A DNA stretch of 64,000 nt from Bigelowiella natans CCMP2755 (lineage: Eukaryota; Cercozoa; Chlorarachniophyceae): NCBI GenBank assembly GCA_000320545.1, contig ADNK01002757.1, forward strand, positions 10,001 through 74,000. Reading direction: 5' to 3'. A program made the position numbers and the translations under genes. Each line of letters begins with the position of its first letter. Position 1 is the stretch's first letter. The notes under the pieces were generated by a model, which worked only from the letters and a program-made list of their open reading frames with translations, was not told the DNA's origin and did not search any database. Shown piece by piece: positions 39,315-51,000 of the stretch.

Positions 39315-39368
39315 ATAGACACAGCAATACACTATGTATATTATACATATTGTGTATTGCATGTCTAT
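39315..39368. repeat. 54-nt hairpin, copy 1
   Basis: An inverted repeat whose arms begin atagacacagcaataca and end tgtattgcatgtctat folds into a long, nearly perfect stem around an AT-rich centre. A second copy lies at 39434-39487. The two differ at only two positions, and those pair with each other. Confidence 0.85.
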
Positions 39369-39433
39369 CATAAGGTGCATGTGAGGAAACTGAGAACCTT
39401 TGCTTCGACTCAAATTTTCGAGCCATACTTATA

Positions 39434-39487
39434 ATAGACACAGCAATACACTATATATATTATATATATTGTGTATTGCATGTCTAT
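39434..39487. repeat. 54-nt hairpin, copy 2
   Basis: This is a direct copy of the hairpin at 39315-39368, 119 bases downstream. The G-C pair flanking the centre of copy 1 is A-T here, so the fold is preserved. Confidence 0.85.
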
Positions 39488-40047
39488 CATTAAACATAGC
39501 TGATGCAAGCTATGCATGCCGGATCGGATGCTCAAAACATGGCACGCTGCCTCACTGTGTTAGCTTGCTTGCTTCAGTCTATTTGCCTGCGATGACATGC
39601 GCGCATATGCACATGCATGTGGCAGCACAGATATCATGCATCACTTTGTTGATTGATGCATAGTGGAGCTAAAATCACACGAGTAGCACGCGCACTTGTT
39701 TCGACTAGTTTGATGCTCCCATGCATGCATGCAGATCTGTCTCTTCGTCAAGGTACGGTCGGCTTACTTACACACAGTACATAGCTAGTTACGTACTCTC
39801 TAGCTCTGCGTTCACATGGTATATGTCGGCCTACCGCCTGGCATCGCATGTGAACTTATATTATTTTCTTGCGTCGATCCCGCGCAGTTTTACTTGGCAC
39901 CGAACACGTCGCCACTCAATTCAAGGAACGGCATCATTTCGGTGCATTATATTGAATAAGAAACACACTCGAGCTAGAAAGCATTCGAAAAAAGTACACA
40001 CATGATATATTTTCCCATTATTTTGTTGCAGGCTGCTCTGAAGTACG

Positions 40048-40825
40048 TCATTTTTTTTTGCAGCCATTAACAGCATCCATATTCACTTTCGTTTTCAAAA
40101 TGCCACCATAATGTCCCAAAATGTCTTTCATGCTTACTTTGGCTTCATTCTGGTCGTCTACTTTTGCAAAGAACACTCCCAATATTCCATCAAACTCTTT
40201 GGCTAGTGATTTTGCATCCTCCACTGAGACTCTACCCCCATCATTCGTATTATCCCCATCTTTAGTGTCTCCGTTACTATTGGGGCCAATCCCAAGTATT
40301 ACTTTATACGTACCTGCAGCATGCTGTAGAAGTACAATGTATTATTTGAAGAGAAATGTTATGAAAAGATATCGAAGATTCAGAACAGATAGGAAACATA
40401 AGAAATCTAGTGTAAATATAATCCAAACAAAGGAAAAAACATACATTGTTGATCTCCTTGTTCCACTTGGTCCGAATATTGTTAAGGGAGGACTTCGACT
40501 CAGAAGAGTACATGAGAACGAAGAGGTCTGTCTGTGGATATGCCAAGGGTCTAAGCCTGTCGCCTTCTGGAGCACCATCTGTGATGCAAAGCCTACAATT
40601 TGCCCCACAAATTTTCTTATACGGTACTTCTGTTACTAACGCAACTTTTGCTGTTTCTTGTTCCTCTGGAGGGATGCCCATTACATTTAGAATATAAGTT
40701 TTCTTATCGACACAAGTATCTCCAACAAAGACAATCCTGATATTCTTCCCTTCTATTGCAGTGAAGTCAACAGTTGGCTCAGTGGTTGGCCTGCGTTTCT
40801 TGGTGAAGGTAGGAGGTTGCCCCAT
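40048..40825 (-). CDS. Atypical Rho/Ras-like GTPase with degenerate nucleotide-binding motifs
   Basis: Two phase-0 exons, 40825-40445 and 40323-40048, give 218 residues, the usual small-GTPase length. Resemblance to Rho is clearest at RLRPLAYPQTDLFVLMYSSE followed by the helix containing TKWNKEI, matching the Rho block RPLSYPQTD...KW..EI. The fold order is kept (beta-1 IRIVFVGD, VSVEDAKSLAKEF near the alpha-4/alpha-5 region). However, the P-loop reads GDTCVDKKTY, where Rho has GDGAVGKTC. The DxxG site reads TDGAPEGD and no NKxD/TKxD motif is visible. The C-terminus ends NGCKKK rather than a CAAX box. This suggests a pseudo-GTPase. The intron is short and the two ends are clear. The gene converges with ABCG and diverges from the LHC gene. 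Confidence 0.75.
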
Positions 40826-41680
40826 TAAGTGAAGATGGTGGAGCTTTCAGCGGGAAAGTGGTGCAATCTGGTGTGCAATGAATCAACTATGCTTGGTATC
40901 TCAGGGAGTGGATCTAGAATAGGAGATAATAATAAATATCCTGAATGATGTCTACGAGCATACTACGCTCGTAGTTTTGCTAAAACTCTCTTGTTGTCGC
41001 ATCATCAACTAATCCTGTAGATCTGCATGTACGACAATGATATTGTGAACAATTAAAACATCAATTTTGCTGTTCACTGCTATGAACTTCTATTTAACTT
41101 TGATGGGTTTGACCATACAAAATGAAATGCACAAGAGCTTCCTCTTTACCAATGCTTCCGAAATAAAAATTAGTCATGTTATTTGCCTCCTTCTGTTGAA
41201 GAAAAAAGACGATTTCTCTATCTTTATAAGGAAAATTGCCATTGTGCTCTTAAGGCCACTATCTAAAAAAATTTACATGCAATATCAAGCTCTTGAATAT
41301 TAATATCATTGTCGCAGATAGTCAAACGTGCACATTGGTTGGGCATGGGTTGCTACAAGAGAAAAACCTGAGAGAAAAGAAAGTCAATTTAATCTAAAAA
41401 CTGTGTCTTTAAAGTATATATCCTGAAAAATGCCCTGCAATGCAATGACAATTAAGCAAGCAGTTCTGTTATCAGGGGTCTGCACTTATACAACCGAAGA
41501 AGCGGACACATCCCAACAGCTTCAAGAACCCAACATGGTGCTTATTCTACTACTAGTGAAGGGCGAAGATGACACATGAGGGGAGAGTGCTTGTACACTT
41601 CGAAAAAAAATTTTGAGAGACGAAGTTTGTATGAACATCTATCTCTTCTTATTCCGATGCGATTGTTTTCTCGCAATTAG
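40826..41680. promoter_or_regulatory. 5'-5' interval between Rho-like gene and LHC gene
   Basis: The AT-rich interval has no CTAG island. It should include both promoters and the short first coding exon of the LHC gene, which I could not place. The frame at 41067-41303 has no recognisable relative. Confidence 0.4.
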
Positions 41681-42536
41681 TTGTACTCTGTGGTCGCCCT
41701 CCTTGGTCTCGTTACTGTTCATGCCGTGCCTACTGCACCTAAGGCTTCTGTGCGAAGGACGCCAATATCGCGTGGTCTATCAAGGGTAATAAGCTGGAGA
41801 TGGGTGTGATGCGACTCTTGTCACTCCTTGCTCTATTTCACACGGCACTCTAATTTTTTAGGCAATGAAGCCTACCTCTAATGCCGCTCGCAGTGTAGCT
41901 CCTAAAGCTATGGATGGAATGGCCGGTAAAGTATACGACAACGTTCTCTTCAAGCAGGAAGCTGGATGGGATCCATTAAATCTTGCAGAGGGAAAGCCTA
42001 AAGAAGTTATTAACAAGTAAAGTCTCATAATATAAATGATATCGATCAGTGATGAAGAATGGCTTCTTTGAGTCGCATACAAAATATGATTTCAATAATA
42101 ATACTGAAGGTACCGTGATGCTGAGCTGATCCACGGACGAATGGCTATGGCAGCAGTTGCTGGCATCCTCATGGCTGAGAAATTCCATCCCGTATTCCCT
42201 GAGATTAGTGGCACTGCTCATGAACAGCTCGCTGCTGTATTTGAGAAGGTTCCTGCATTCAGATGGTTTGCTCTTATGCACATCTGGATTAACGAAGGTC
42301 TCCGTCTCTACAAGTTCGACATAGAGAAACGTGGAGGAGCATTGAAATCGGGAGAGGTTCCTGGCGACTATGGATACGATCCCCTCAACTTGATGCCTAA
42401 GAAACCTGATGCTGCCCTCGTCCGTCAAAATCAAGAAATTAACAACGGTCGTCTTGCGATGGTTGCTTCACTTGGTATGATTGCTGATGAGCAAATCACT
42501 GGACAGCCTATTGCTGACAAACTCATCCCTCTTTAA
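41681..42536 (+). CDS. Light-harvesting chlorophyll-binding protein (FCP/LHCR type)
   Basis: LHC proteins are three-helix thylakoid proteins that bind chlorophyll and carotenoid. Exons 41681-41785, 41862-42016 and 42110-42536 join in phase. The start codon lies in an unplaced upstream exon. The first exon encodes a hydrophobic leader (VVALLGLVTVHAVPTAPKA), the signal-peptide part of a complex-plastid presequence, then a basic transit region. Helix 1 reads AELIHGRMAMAAVAGILMAE and helix 3 reads QEINNGRLAMVASLGMIAD; their E-x-x-H/N-GR motifs supply chlorophyll ligands and the inter-helix salt bridges. A middle helix lies around ALMHIWINEGL. GDYGYDPLNL before helix 3 is typical of red-lineage LHCs. 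The mature part is short, about 190 residues. Expression is likely light-dependent, but no element was identified. Confidence 0.88.
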
Positions 42537-44281
42537 ATTTTGTGCTGCAATGGTTTGAGGGGGAGGTTAGCAATGAAAGTCTGATTGTGAACGACAAACT
42601 GTTGTCGTACTCCATGCCCAAGTTGCCGGGGTGTGGCTTGTACATTTATCATATAATAAATAAAGTTGATGAGTGCAAAATACCATTGATATATTTTGCA
42701 CGTATGTTCCGCTAATTATACTTTATTGCGATGTGCGCGCTGCGTGACTAAGTTAAACGAAACCCATATGCAGTCTGCTATCAATGGCCGTTTCTTGCAT
42801 GCCTAGTGCGTGAGTGAAACATCGCATTTTTGTGCACCATCACGACAAGATCGTCGAGATGCATATGCACTGCTAGCTAGATCGAGAAGATGTGCTTGGT
42901 CATCAAAACTCACTAGTTCAATGCGCTGTAGCAAAGATGTCCATCGCTAGTGTGACCCGCTATGTTCATGCACGCGTGCACGTGTCCGTATAGTGTGTAG
43001 CACGCTACACATCTAGACATTTAGTAAGCGCGCAGACATGCATGCGCATGCTGGTCTGCTAGCTAGCGTGGTAGTAGCTGCTGCATGACTTGTTTTTGTC
43101 ACGCATGCGCCCGCGGCTAGTAACCGCCCAACAAGCCAAATACGAAAATGGACACAACCTGAAAACTCTGCGTGGAATGAGGTGCCGGCTAGCTAGCTGG
43201 TGTGCCACCACCACACGCACGTACACCGCGCATCGCGATAGCTATCGATCGATGGAGCGCACATGCTTGAAAGATGTGCTCATGGCATTTGTTAGACGTC
43301 CATGCATGTCTAGCTAGCTAGATGCGATGTGCACGTACGTACCTATAGCTAGCTAGGTACAGACACGATGCATGCTCTGCACGCGATCGATGCTAGCTAC
43401 GTGCATGCGTGCGTGCGCTAGGCTAGTAGGCTAGGCCGGATGCCACATCTCCATAGTAAATCCATAGATCTCATGATGACAACATGCATGTGTGACGTTG
43501 TGCACCAGTGCACATGCAACGTACATGCGCATTGCACACTCGTTTGATAAACTTATTTTTCTAGTTTTAGCACACATTGCTGCGATGCATGCCATGCATG
43601 TGCATGTGTACTTATGGCTAGATAGTGATGAAATGACATCTAGACGCGTGCTAGCATGCTAGCTATAGCTAACTAGCATGTCCACGCCTACTACGACACA
43701 GTCATGCACATCATTGTACAATAGATTGTAGCAGGGGCTAGCTAGCGTAACTTGTTAGTCTGTGATTTGTTGTCTTGATCCATTTCTAGCATTTGTTGTT
43801 GTGTTTTTGCGCACACACGCCGCTGCGAGATTCGCCTAAACTTATTTGGTGTCATTCAGACCGCTTTGTGGCGTTGCAAATGAGCTTTGCGTCTGCAGCT
43901 GCTCGAAAACAGCCTCGCGTCATGGTGATGGTTGCAGGTTCATTATTTGCCGACGGGACAAATGCACTGTGTACGACGGTGCTAACATATAGCTACAAAC
44001 TAGTCCGACGATCGACTCTAATGGACTGAGTTGTAGCACCTTATTCATCCGCTACTAAAATAGTAGTAGTAGTAGTAGTAGAAGTAGCAGTACTGCGTGC
44101 TAATAATATATTTTTACATTGTACATCTAGTAGCTACATGGTATTAGTGAATAGTAGCAGACACCATATATGCCCTACTACTACTACAACACTACTACTA
44201 CACTACTACTATTACTATTACTACTACTGGACTTAATCGCTACTGCTGCAGTCTCGTAGCTAGTAATGGTCTGTGTGCCTA
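42537..44281. other. CTAG/CATG-rich island between convergent genes
   Basis: The interval lies between the 3' ends of LHC (+) and the AI-2E-type gene (-). It is the clearest example of the palindrome texture, with gctagctagc near 43190, 43312 and 43350, and gatcgatgctagctac near 43385. TAG and CTA microsatellites follow at 44058-44085 and 44175-44230. ORFs such as 43090-43317 are artefacts. Confidence 0.75.
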
Positions 44282-44809
44282 CTACATTGCAATAGCAGCT
44301 GCCATCTTAGTATTACTATCATCGTCATCATCATTACCCTTTTTTCTGGTCATCTCTTGTTTCTCTCCCCCCTCCTCTTCCCTTTTCTCATTTGAGGCAA
44401 GAGTTTGATTTTCTTCTCCTACAAGCAAGTTGAGTGCCAGCACAGTAACAGGAATCACAAGAAAAAGACCTTGCACCTAATAGATGTAGTACGTCGTTAT
44501 AATATTAGTTTACACTACGTTTTCATAGATTTGTGCTTGTGCTTTACTGCATGAAATAGTAGTAGTAGTAGTAGTAGTAATAGTAGTAGCCGTAGCAGTA
44601 AGTATTTATTAGTAGTAGCAGTACCCCCACAAAATGCTCCGAGAGGTAAAGCGCAACTAGAACGGCCAACTGAATTATATAAATAAACACACACACGCAC
44701 ACACACGCACACACACAAATTGTCATATTAGATTAGGAAACACAACTGCCATTTATTGCGATGGATGATCATTATGTAAAGAAACAAGGAAACATACATC
44801 ATAATAATA

Positions 44810-44841
<32 letters not shown>

Positions 44842-45723
44842 AGGATGCAATTTTAGCTTTGCAGATGCAAACGCAGGAAGGGCAAGGACCAGACCCCCAT
44901 GAACTCCAATCACCATTAAAAGAACCTAAATCAGGATGTTTATTATCTTATAGATGGGCTGCTTGGCGATGAATCAAATAAAAGCTGCAATAATTCTTAA
45001 TATTCTTGATAGATATTCCTTTAAGGTAAAAAGTAGTGCCCTAGTGCTTGTTTAGAGTCGATCAAAACCCTCGAAAATAACTTTGAATCTACCACACATT
45101 TTACAGCAGCAGCATTGGTTTCCTCTTTTTTCGTTTGATGGTGGTGGTGTTGGATTTCTTGTTGTTCTTGTTGTTGTTCTTCTTCCTATTAATACGGATC
45201 ATCATCATATACCTGGACCAAAGTTTTAAAGCCTGACTCTGACAGTGCAACGATACCCATCGGTAAACAAGCTATCATCCAACCAACAACCGGAATGAAC
45301 GAGAAGATAAGAGTGACAAAGGATAGCAGCTCCACACCCGGTAAACCAAGAACCATTAGGCCTGAGTATTATTATTATCACCATATATTATGCTTGCTTG
45401 ATGATGGATGACAATTATTGTTTTACATCATAGGAAGATGGTGAAGGTGATAGTGTTCACAATGAAACCCAACGCTTACGACAATTATCAATCAGAGGAT
45501 ACTACTAGTGCTACTTCTTTTGTTCTCACCATCATCATTATCATCATCATAATCACCAAATACCCATACCTACCTATGGTGGTAAAAATTGTGTTGAACA
45601 CAGCAACCACGAACTGAACCTATTGTGAGTAGTAATCATTTTGATTTATGATTCAAATAGTAACAACTAGATGATGAAGAAAGGAGCAGCGAAGAGAGAG
45701 AGAGAAGATTTCTCAACTCGTGT

Positions 45724-45759
<36 letters not shown>

Positions 45760-45863
45760 CCATTTGATTTCCCATTTTCACCGCAAACATTATTTTCATC
45801 ATCAGCACTCCATGATCATATCAACTGATATTATACTTGCTTGGCGATGATGTGCCTCTTAAA

Positions 45864-45903
<40 letters not shown>

Positions 45904-46569
45904 CATATGGAATATATAATATACTACTTACTTCAAATGCTTGTGATATAAGCCGTCCAAAAGTCCTGACAGCAGGTGCTAATTCATGGTAGATGAATTG
46001 GACCCTAGATCTTGAAGATCCAAGCGATTCCATTCCTGCCAATCGATCGATAACAAACAATAAATAATAATACACAAAGGCATATATTGTAGCAGCCTTA
46101 TTTGTGATTTTTATTCGTTATTTTAATCATTTATGGTAGTAGTAGTAGTAGTAGTAATGGGTTGTTTATAGTTTGTTTGATTCCTTAGTGAGAGACCACC
46201 AGAAGAACAACATATAACATCACCACAGAAGGTGCTACTGTAGCGTATGTACTCGCAGAGGTAATAAATAGCAGTGGTAGTAGTAGTAGTAGGAGGAGGA
46301 GGAGGAGGAGGAGGAGATATAAGCGGTGCTAGTGTTGGCTGACTCTGGATTGTATTGGGAAAATCTCTTCCAAGATATAGTAGTATTAGTAGTAGTATTA
46401 GTAGTAGTAATAACAGGCAGCAGTAGCAGCACCTTTTCTTAGATTTGGATAGTCGTAGACTATTATGGAAGAGAAGACGAAACTTACTACTGATTGGCTC
46501 AGTATCACACTAAGGAGGAGTACAATATTAACAACAAGTCATCATGATCATGTGAACAAAAAAATGAAG

Positions 46570-46605
<36 letters not shown>

Positions 46606-47333
46606 TTTAAAACTGGTTAAATGATAAACCCTCACTTCTCACATCTAAACATTTGAGGAAGATTATGATTTAATGGTAGTGTCATCATCATCATCATCAA
46701 ATCTCATTTCTTTTGTTATAATAAGCATGATAAAGTTGTTATGCTGAGCCTTCTCCTATTACTCATCCCCCCCCGTATTATTACGGCAAAACTTAGCAAA
46801 ACAAGTAGAAACCTCGTGTAGCGAAGTGTCTTCTGTATAGCAGGAATAGCCGTTAGAATTTGTTCCTTCAAAGTCTCTTGGATGTAAGCTAGTGATAAGT
46901 GAAATAAATAGTAAGTAGTACCAGGAATTTGTTATTATCACTTAATTGTGGATGATCGATCACCAAATATCTAGAAAGAAGCAGAAGAAGACAATATTTT
47001 ACATTTATTTTCTTAACGTATATAGTATTATCATTCACAAGTCATCGATCACCTCTCTATGTAGCATTATCATTCACAAGTCATCAACCATCTCTCTCTC
47101 TGTTCTATATTTAATATATCTATTTCTAGTCTTTGCCCTTTAGACAGTACAATATGATGGTTAATGGTATTACTACAACTATTATTACTACTAGCTAATA
47201 TTATCTTGGAGAACGATGACCTGTAAGTCTTTCTCCAACATGATGAAGATGCCGTTTACCTGTCACAGCACTACCTGCAACCCCGCTCATATCCTGAAAT
47301 TATCCAATGCACGTTATCGAATGAAGAAGAACA

Positions 47334-47371
<38 letters not shown>

Positions 47372-48966
47372 ATGATATACCGATGATGTTACTACTGCAA
47401 GCTTTTCCGGATAAACAGAAGCCAAGAAGCTCTCCAACTTTTCAGTGCCATCATTCCCTTTACGTATGTAAATTCTATGTATCAATGCTTGCTTTTGTTG
47501 TAGTATGCTTTGAGTTCGTATATTGGTACTACTGCTACTAATTGTAGTACCGAGAAGCTGTTGGACGCCATTAGCTAAAGCCGCGTATGGATTATCACTC
47601 TGAATGACTTGCATAAAGTATTGACCCTGTCGCATGATACGAGGCACCGCTAATACCTGACATCAGTTACAACACAACACCACCAACACATGAGGAGAGA
47701 GGAGGAAGAGAAGGACAAGCAAACAAACAAAGAAGCAACGATGATATGAACAACAATCATCATCCTGTGCAGCATCATCGTCCACCAACCGTAGCTGTAG
47801 AGATAAGTACGACAACAGATAAAATGTATGTTCCGGCAATGAATTTACGGCTTGCACCAGGAACGCGCATTCTGATGGATATAATAATGATATGTTCAGG
47901 AACACGCATTCTGATGGATATCAATGATGCTGTGTTCAGGAACACGATTCTGATGGATATCAATGATGTGTTACGTAGTACCAATAACAATTAGTAATAT
48001 ATATATATGATAACAATGGTACTACTACCAATCATGTATATCACGATTCACACACACAAACACACACACACACACACACCACATAATTATACCAGGTTAT
48101 TGATAATATTACTATTGCTGACTATATAATATTTCGTATCCTTCACTACTACCAATTCGAGAAAACGACTACAATCACAATAACGCATTCTATGATTAAT
48201 CCAAACGTCGCAGCATACATGATAAAATGGAGGAAATACGTCATCATGATCATGATCCTGCAGGAGGAAGATAGTATGATATATCATTGATAAGTAGCAC
48301 CGAGTTCGTGATTGAATGAAATTTGCCATATTAGAGCACAGGTGGGTCAACCAATCGACTATTGTGTTCCCAATCTAGGAGGCAGGCAGCACAATGATGA
48401 TCATAATAATAATAATATTAATAATAATAAATATAATACTTACATAAAGGGGAGAAAAGGGAGAGTATGCATCATTTATGACTCTAAGACTTTAATGCTG
48501 AATAATTCGCACCGCACATGAGGAGGAGGCATGGCATTATAGGAAACAAGTGCTGGTCCTCTCTATCGATTGTTGTTGTAATGGTAGTTGTATAGTTATG
48601 GTGGTGGTTGGTTGGTGTATGATGTGTGGATCTCTTAATATTATTATTATTTAATTGTTTTTCTTTCTTTCTTTACCAAAACAAGAACAAAGGTTCCTAG
48701 AGCTACTGAAGAGAACTATCCGGTATTGATAGTAGTAGTAGTAGTAGTAGTAGTAGTAGATCAAGGAGGAGAAGGAGGAGAAGGAGGAGGAGGAGTGAGT
48801 TGTATGTAGTAGCAGTGTGTTGTATGTAGTAGCAACGCAACAGCAGCATCATCAAGTTTGGTAGTAGTAGTGGTAAGTATTATTACTGTACTTGTAATAC
48901 TATATAGAATAAACCTGACGAAGACTCACTGCAAGTGCTAGAGCTCCAGCCCATCTATATATACAT

Positions 48967-49014
<48 letters not shown>

Positions 49015-50400
49015 GTGGTCAGGAGGCCATGTAGTTGTTAGTTTTTCTGAGTGTGGTTCATGATGTCGGTTATTGTAGTAAACCATCAACATTCGTAAGA
49101 ATAATGAGAGTATGTAATAGCAGCAGTAGTAGTAGTAGTAGTAGTAGTAATAGTATTTAAAGCAGCAGCAGTTAAACAGGACAACTTACATAGCAATTCT
49201 TCGTAGAGGAGGGATTCCTGATAGATTTATTTTGAATTATAATATCAATCAGAAGAGGACCGTACTTATATAATTGCATCATCAACATGACTCAACGTAA
49301 TTAAGCAACCAAAAATCTTCACTCATAACTAATTAGTCCTTGCTACAATATTATATGACTATTTTTTGGGGTGTATTTGGCGATCGATCAGCGTATCTGG
49401 CATTTATAATATTTGATCTCTAGAACAAGACAGTAAGTGTGTGTATTATTTTCTATATCCCTCTCCTGTTCTCTTCTTTTTGTCCTCTCTTTCATCTATT
49501 ACAACCCATCACAGCTCCAGCTGCAGCTTCAATGCTCTCTACATATCCCATTAACATCTAAATACAAAGAATTATTGTGTTTCTAAAATAAGTGGGGCTA
49601 TCAACAACCAAAGAATTATTGTGTTTCTAAAATAAGTGGGGCTATCAACAACCAAAGAATTATTGTGTTTCTAAAATAAGTGGGGCTATCAACAACCAAA
49701 ATGTACCAATGATGATATTAACTATAGCAAAAGACGACGACGATGATGATGGTGATGAAGATGACGAGTTTGCTCTGGATGTTCTAATTTAGTGTTCTAA
49801 TGTTCAGTATCTTACTTGCTTTGTTGACTTTCTAACTCCTTCGCTTTCATCACCACTTTGTGCTACGGATGCGGCAGCTGAATTTTGGATCTTTGTCCCG
49901 TGCATAAGCGTGAGTGGGCGAAGAAAAGTATTATGAGCGCCGTGATGATTGAGTCTTCTCTGATATCCCACCATTCTTTTCGGAAAGGACGAGTATTCGC
50001 TCAGTTGCTTAGAAAAAGAGGAGGCTGCTGGAATAGACACTGTTCGTGTAGAAGGAGATTTCCACGTATATGGAGTAGTAGTAGTTGTAGCGGTAGTAGT
50101 TGTTGTAGTTGTGGAGAATAACGTTCTTCTAGATTTAGCGGTAGTATCATCGATGAATCGTCGACTTTTGCTTCGCTCTTCAAAGTCACCACCACCATAG
50201 ATGATGCGTCCCCCAGCCAAATTTAAGGAAAATCTCCCACCTTGAGCTTGTTGGAGGCTAGAAGGTACAGCGCCATTTGTAGCAACTCGTGCCTCTGCTG
50301 TATAAGTTATTAATAGGTATAGAGCCAGAAGCAGCAACCTCCCACCACCCTGTTTAGCAGCGATCACATTAGCAGCAGCAGCGGAAAGATGATGATCCAA
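44282..50400 (-). CDS. AI-2E/PerM family permease-like protein with plastid-type presequence
   Basis: AI-2E (UPF0118/PerM) proteins are multi-span exporters common in bacteria and present in algal plastids. The start at 50400 opens an exon to 49816 with a signal peptide (RLLLLALYLLITYTAEA) and a long Ser/Thr/Arg-rich stretch. Further exons are 49557-49506, 49217-49190, 48954-48915 (WAGALALAVSLRQ), 48715-48677, 47656-47381, 47293-47260, 46888-46813, 46035-45932, 45619-45574 (VQFVVAVFNTIFTTIG), 45361-45213 (LMVLGLPGVELLSFVTLIFS then FIPVVGWMIACLP), 44925-44842 (GVHGGLVLALPAF and LHP) and the last, ending at 44282. The N-x-I-x-T-x-x-GL-LGLPGVELL and F-IPVVG blocks are family hallmarks. Exons in 48680-47700 and near 46490 are only partly resolved. 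The tail is acidic with a poly-Asp run. Introns carry AT, TAG, CA and AAC microsatellites. Confidence 0.75.
47859..47975. repeat. About 39-bp repeat, three copies, each with an AG acceptor-like site
   Basis: Three units starting at 47859, 47898 and 47938 on the plus strand read, on the minus strand, as repeated copies of a block ending atatccatcag followed by aatgcg or aatcg. Each carries the predicted 3' splice site of an AI-2E exon. The reading frame stays open across all copies. Confidence 0.75.
49566..49697. repeat. Three tandem copies of a 44-bp unit
   Basis: Three identical 44-bp units (49566-49609, 49610-49653 and 49654-49697), beginning aaagaattattgtgtttcta, lie in the first intron of the AI-2E-type gene. 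Confidence 0.9.
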
Positions 50401-51000
50401 GCATATTCATTAGTAGCATCGAAATTTCTAAATAATTTCTTATCAGGTTAACCAAGATAAGGATGGCAGAAAATAGATGCACAGTAAACAGGGGATGATA
50501 ATGCACAGATGGGGCGTTAACTACCCAAACGCAGCGGGAAGTTACGACGGTCCCCACCATCCCGTGGCTTAATACGGAGAGTAAGGTGCTGGTAACAACT
50601 CTCGTAAGAAGGTCTTCCCAATCCAGAAGCTCTTCTTTGTAGTGTGAATGGGGAGGGGGGTATCTTCTAGCACTTTGCAGGAGGCAGTTCAGGATGACAT
50701 AATAAGGACCGGTTGTCTACTGCTGCTACTGCACAACAGTACGTGAGTGTGTGTACTTGCACTTTTTCACCTGTTTTAAGGATTTTCCCTTGTCGCTCAA
50801 TTGCAACATCGACGATTCATTCAACAACGAACGAGTTAGCGAGTATACAGAAGGGGTAGTGTCTAATGAGATGTGCTCCTGAAATCAATGCTTGTAGCAG
50901 AAATCACCATTGTACGACCAAAAACAACATCGACAACATCGCGGACTTGTCGTAGATCTAAAATTGGCCAGGGAGGGCACAGATGAGTGTCCCATGATCC
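50401..51000. promoter_or_regulatory. 5' flank of the AI-2E-type gene
   Basis: The interval is upstream of the start codon at 50400 and holds no recognisable gene. A G-rich patch (ggggaggggggta) lies near 50649. The composition changes to GC-richer island sequence after about 51000. Confidence 0.35.

Larger units (their letters stand above)
38565..40047. other. CTAG/CATG-rich island with duplicated hairpin between convergent genes
   Basis: The interval lies between the 3' ends of the ABCG gene (+) and the Rho-like gene (-). It has CA, TA and GT runs at about 38785-38880, many CATG and TGCA palindromes, catgcatgcatgc near 39721, and two copies of a 54-nt hairpin. No coding signal is seen. Confidence 0.7.
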
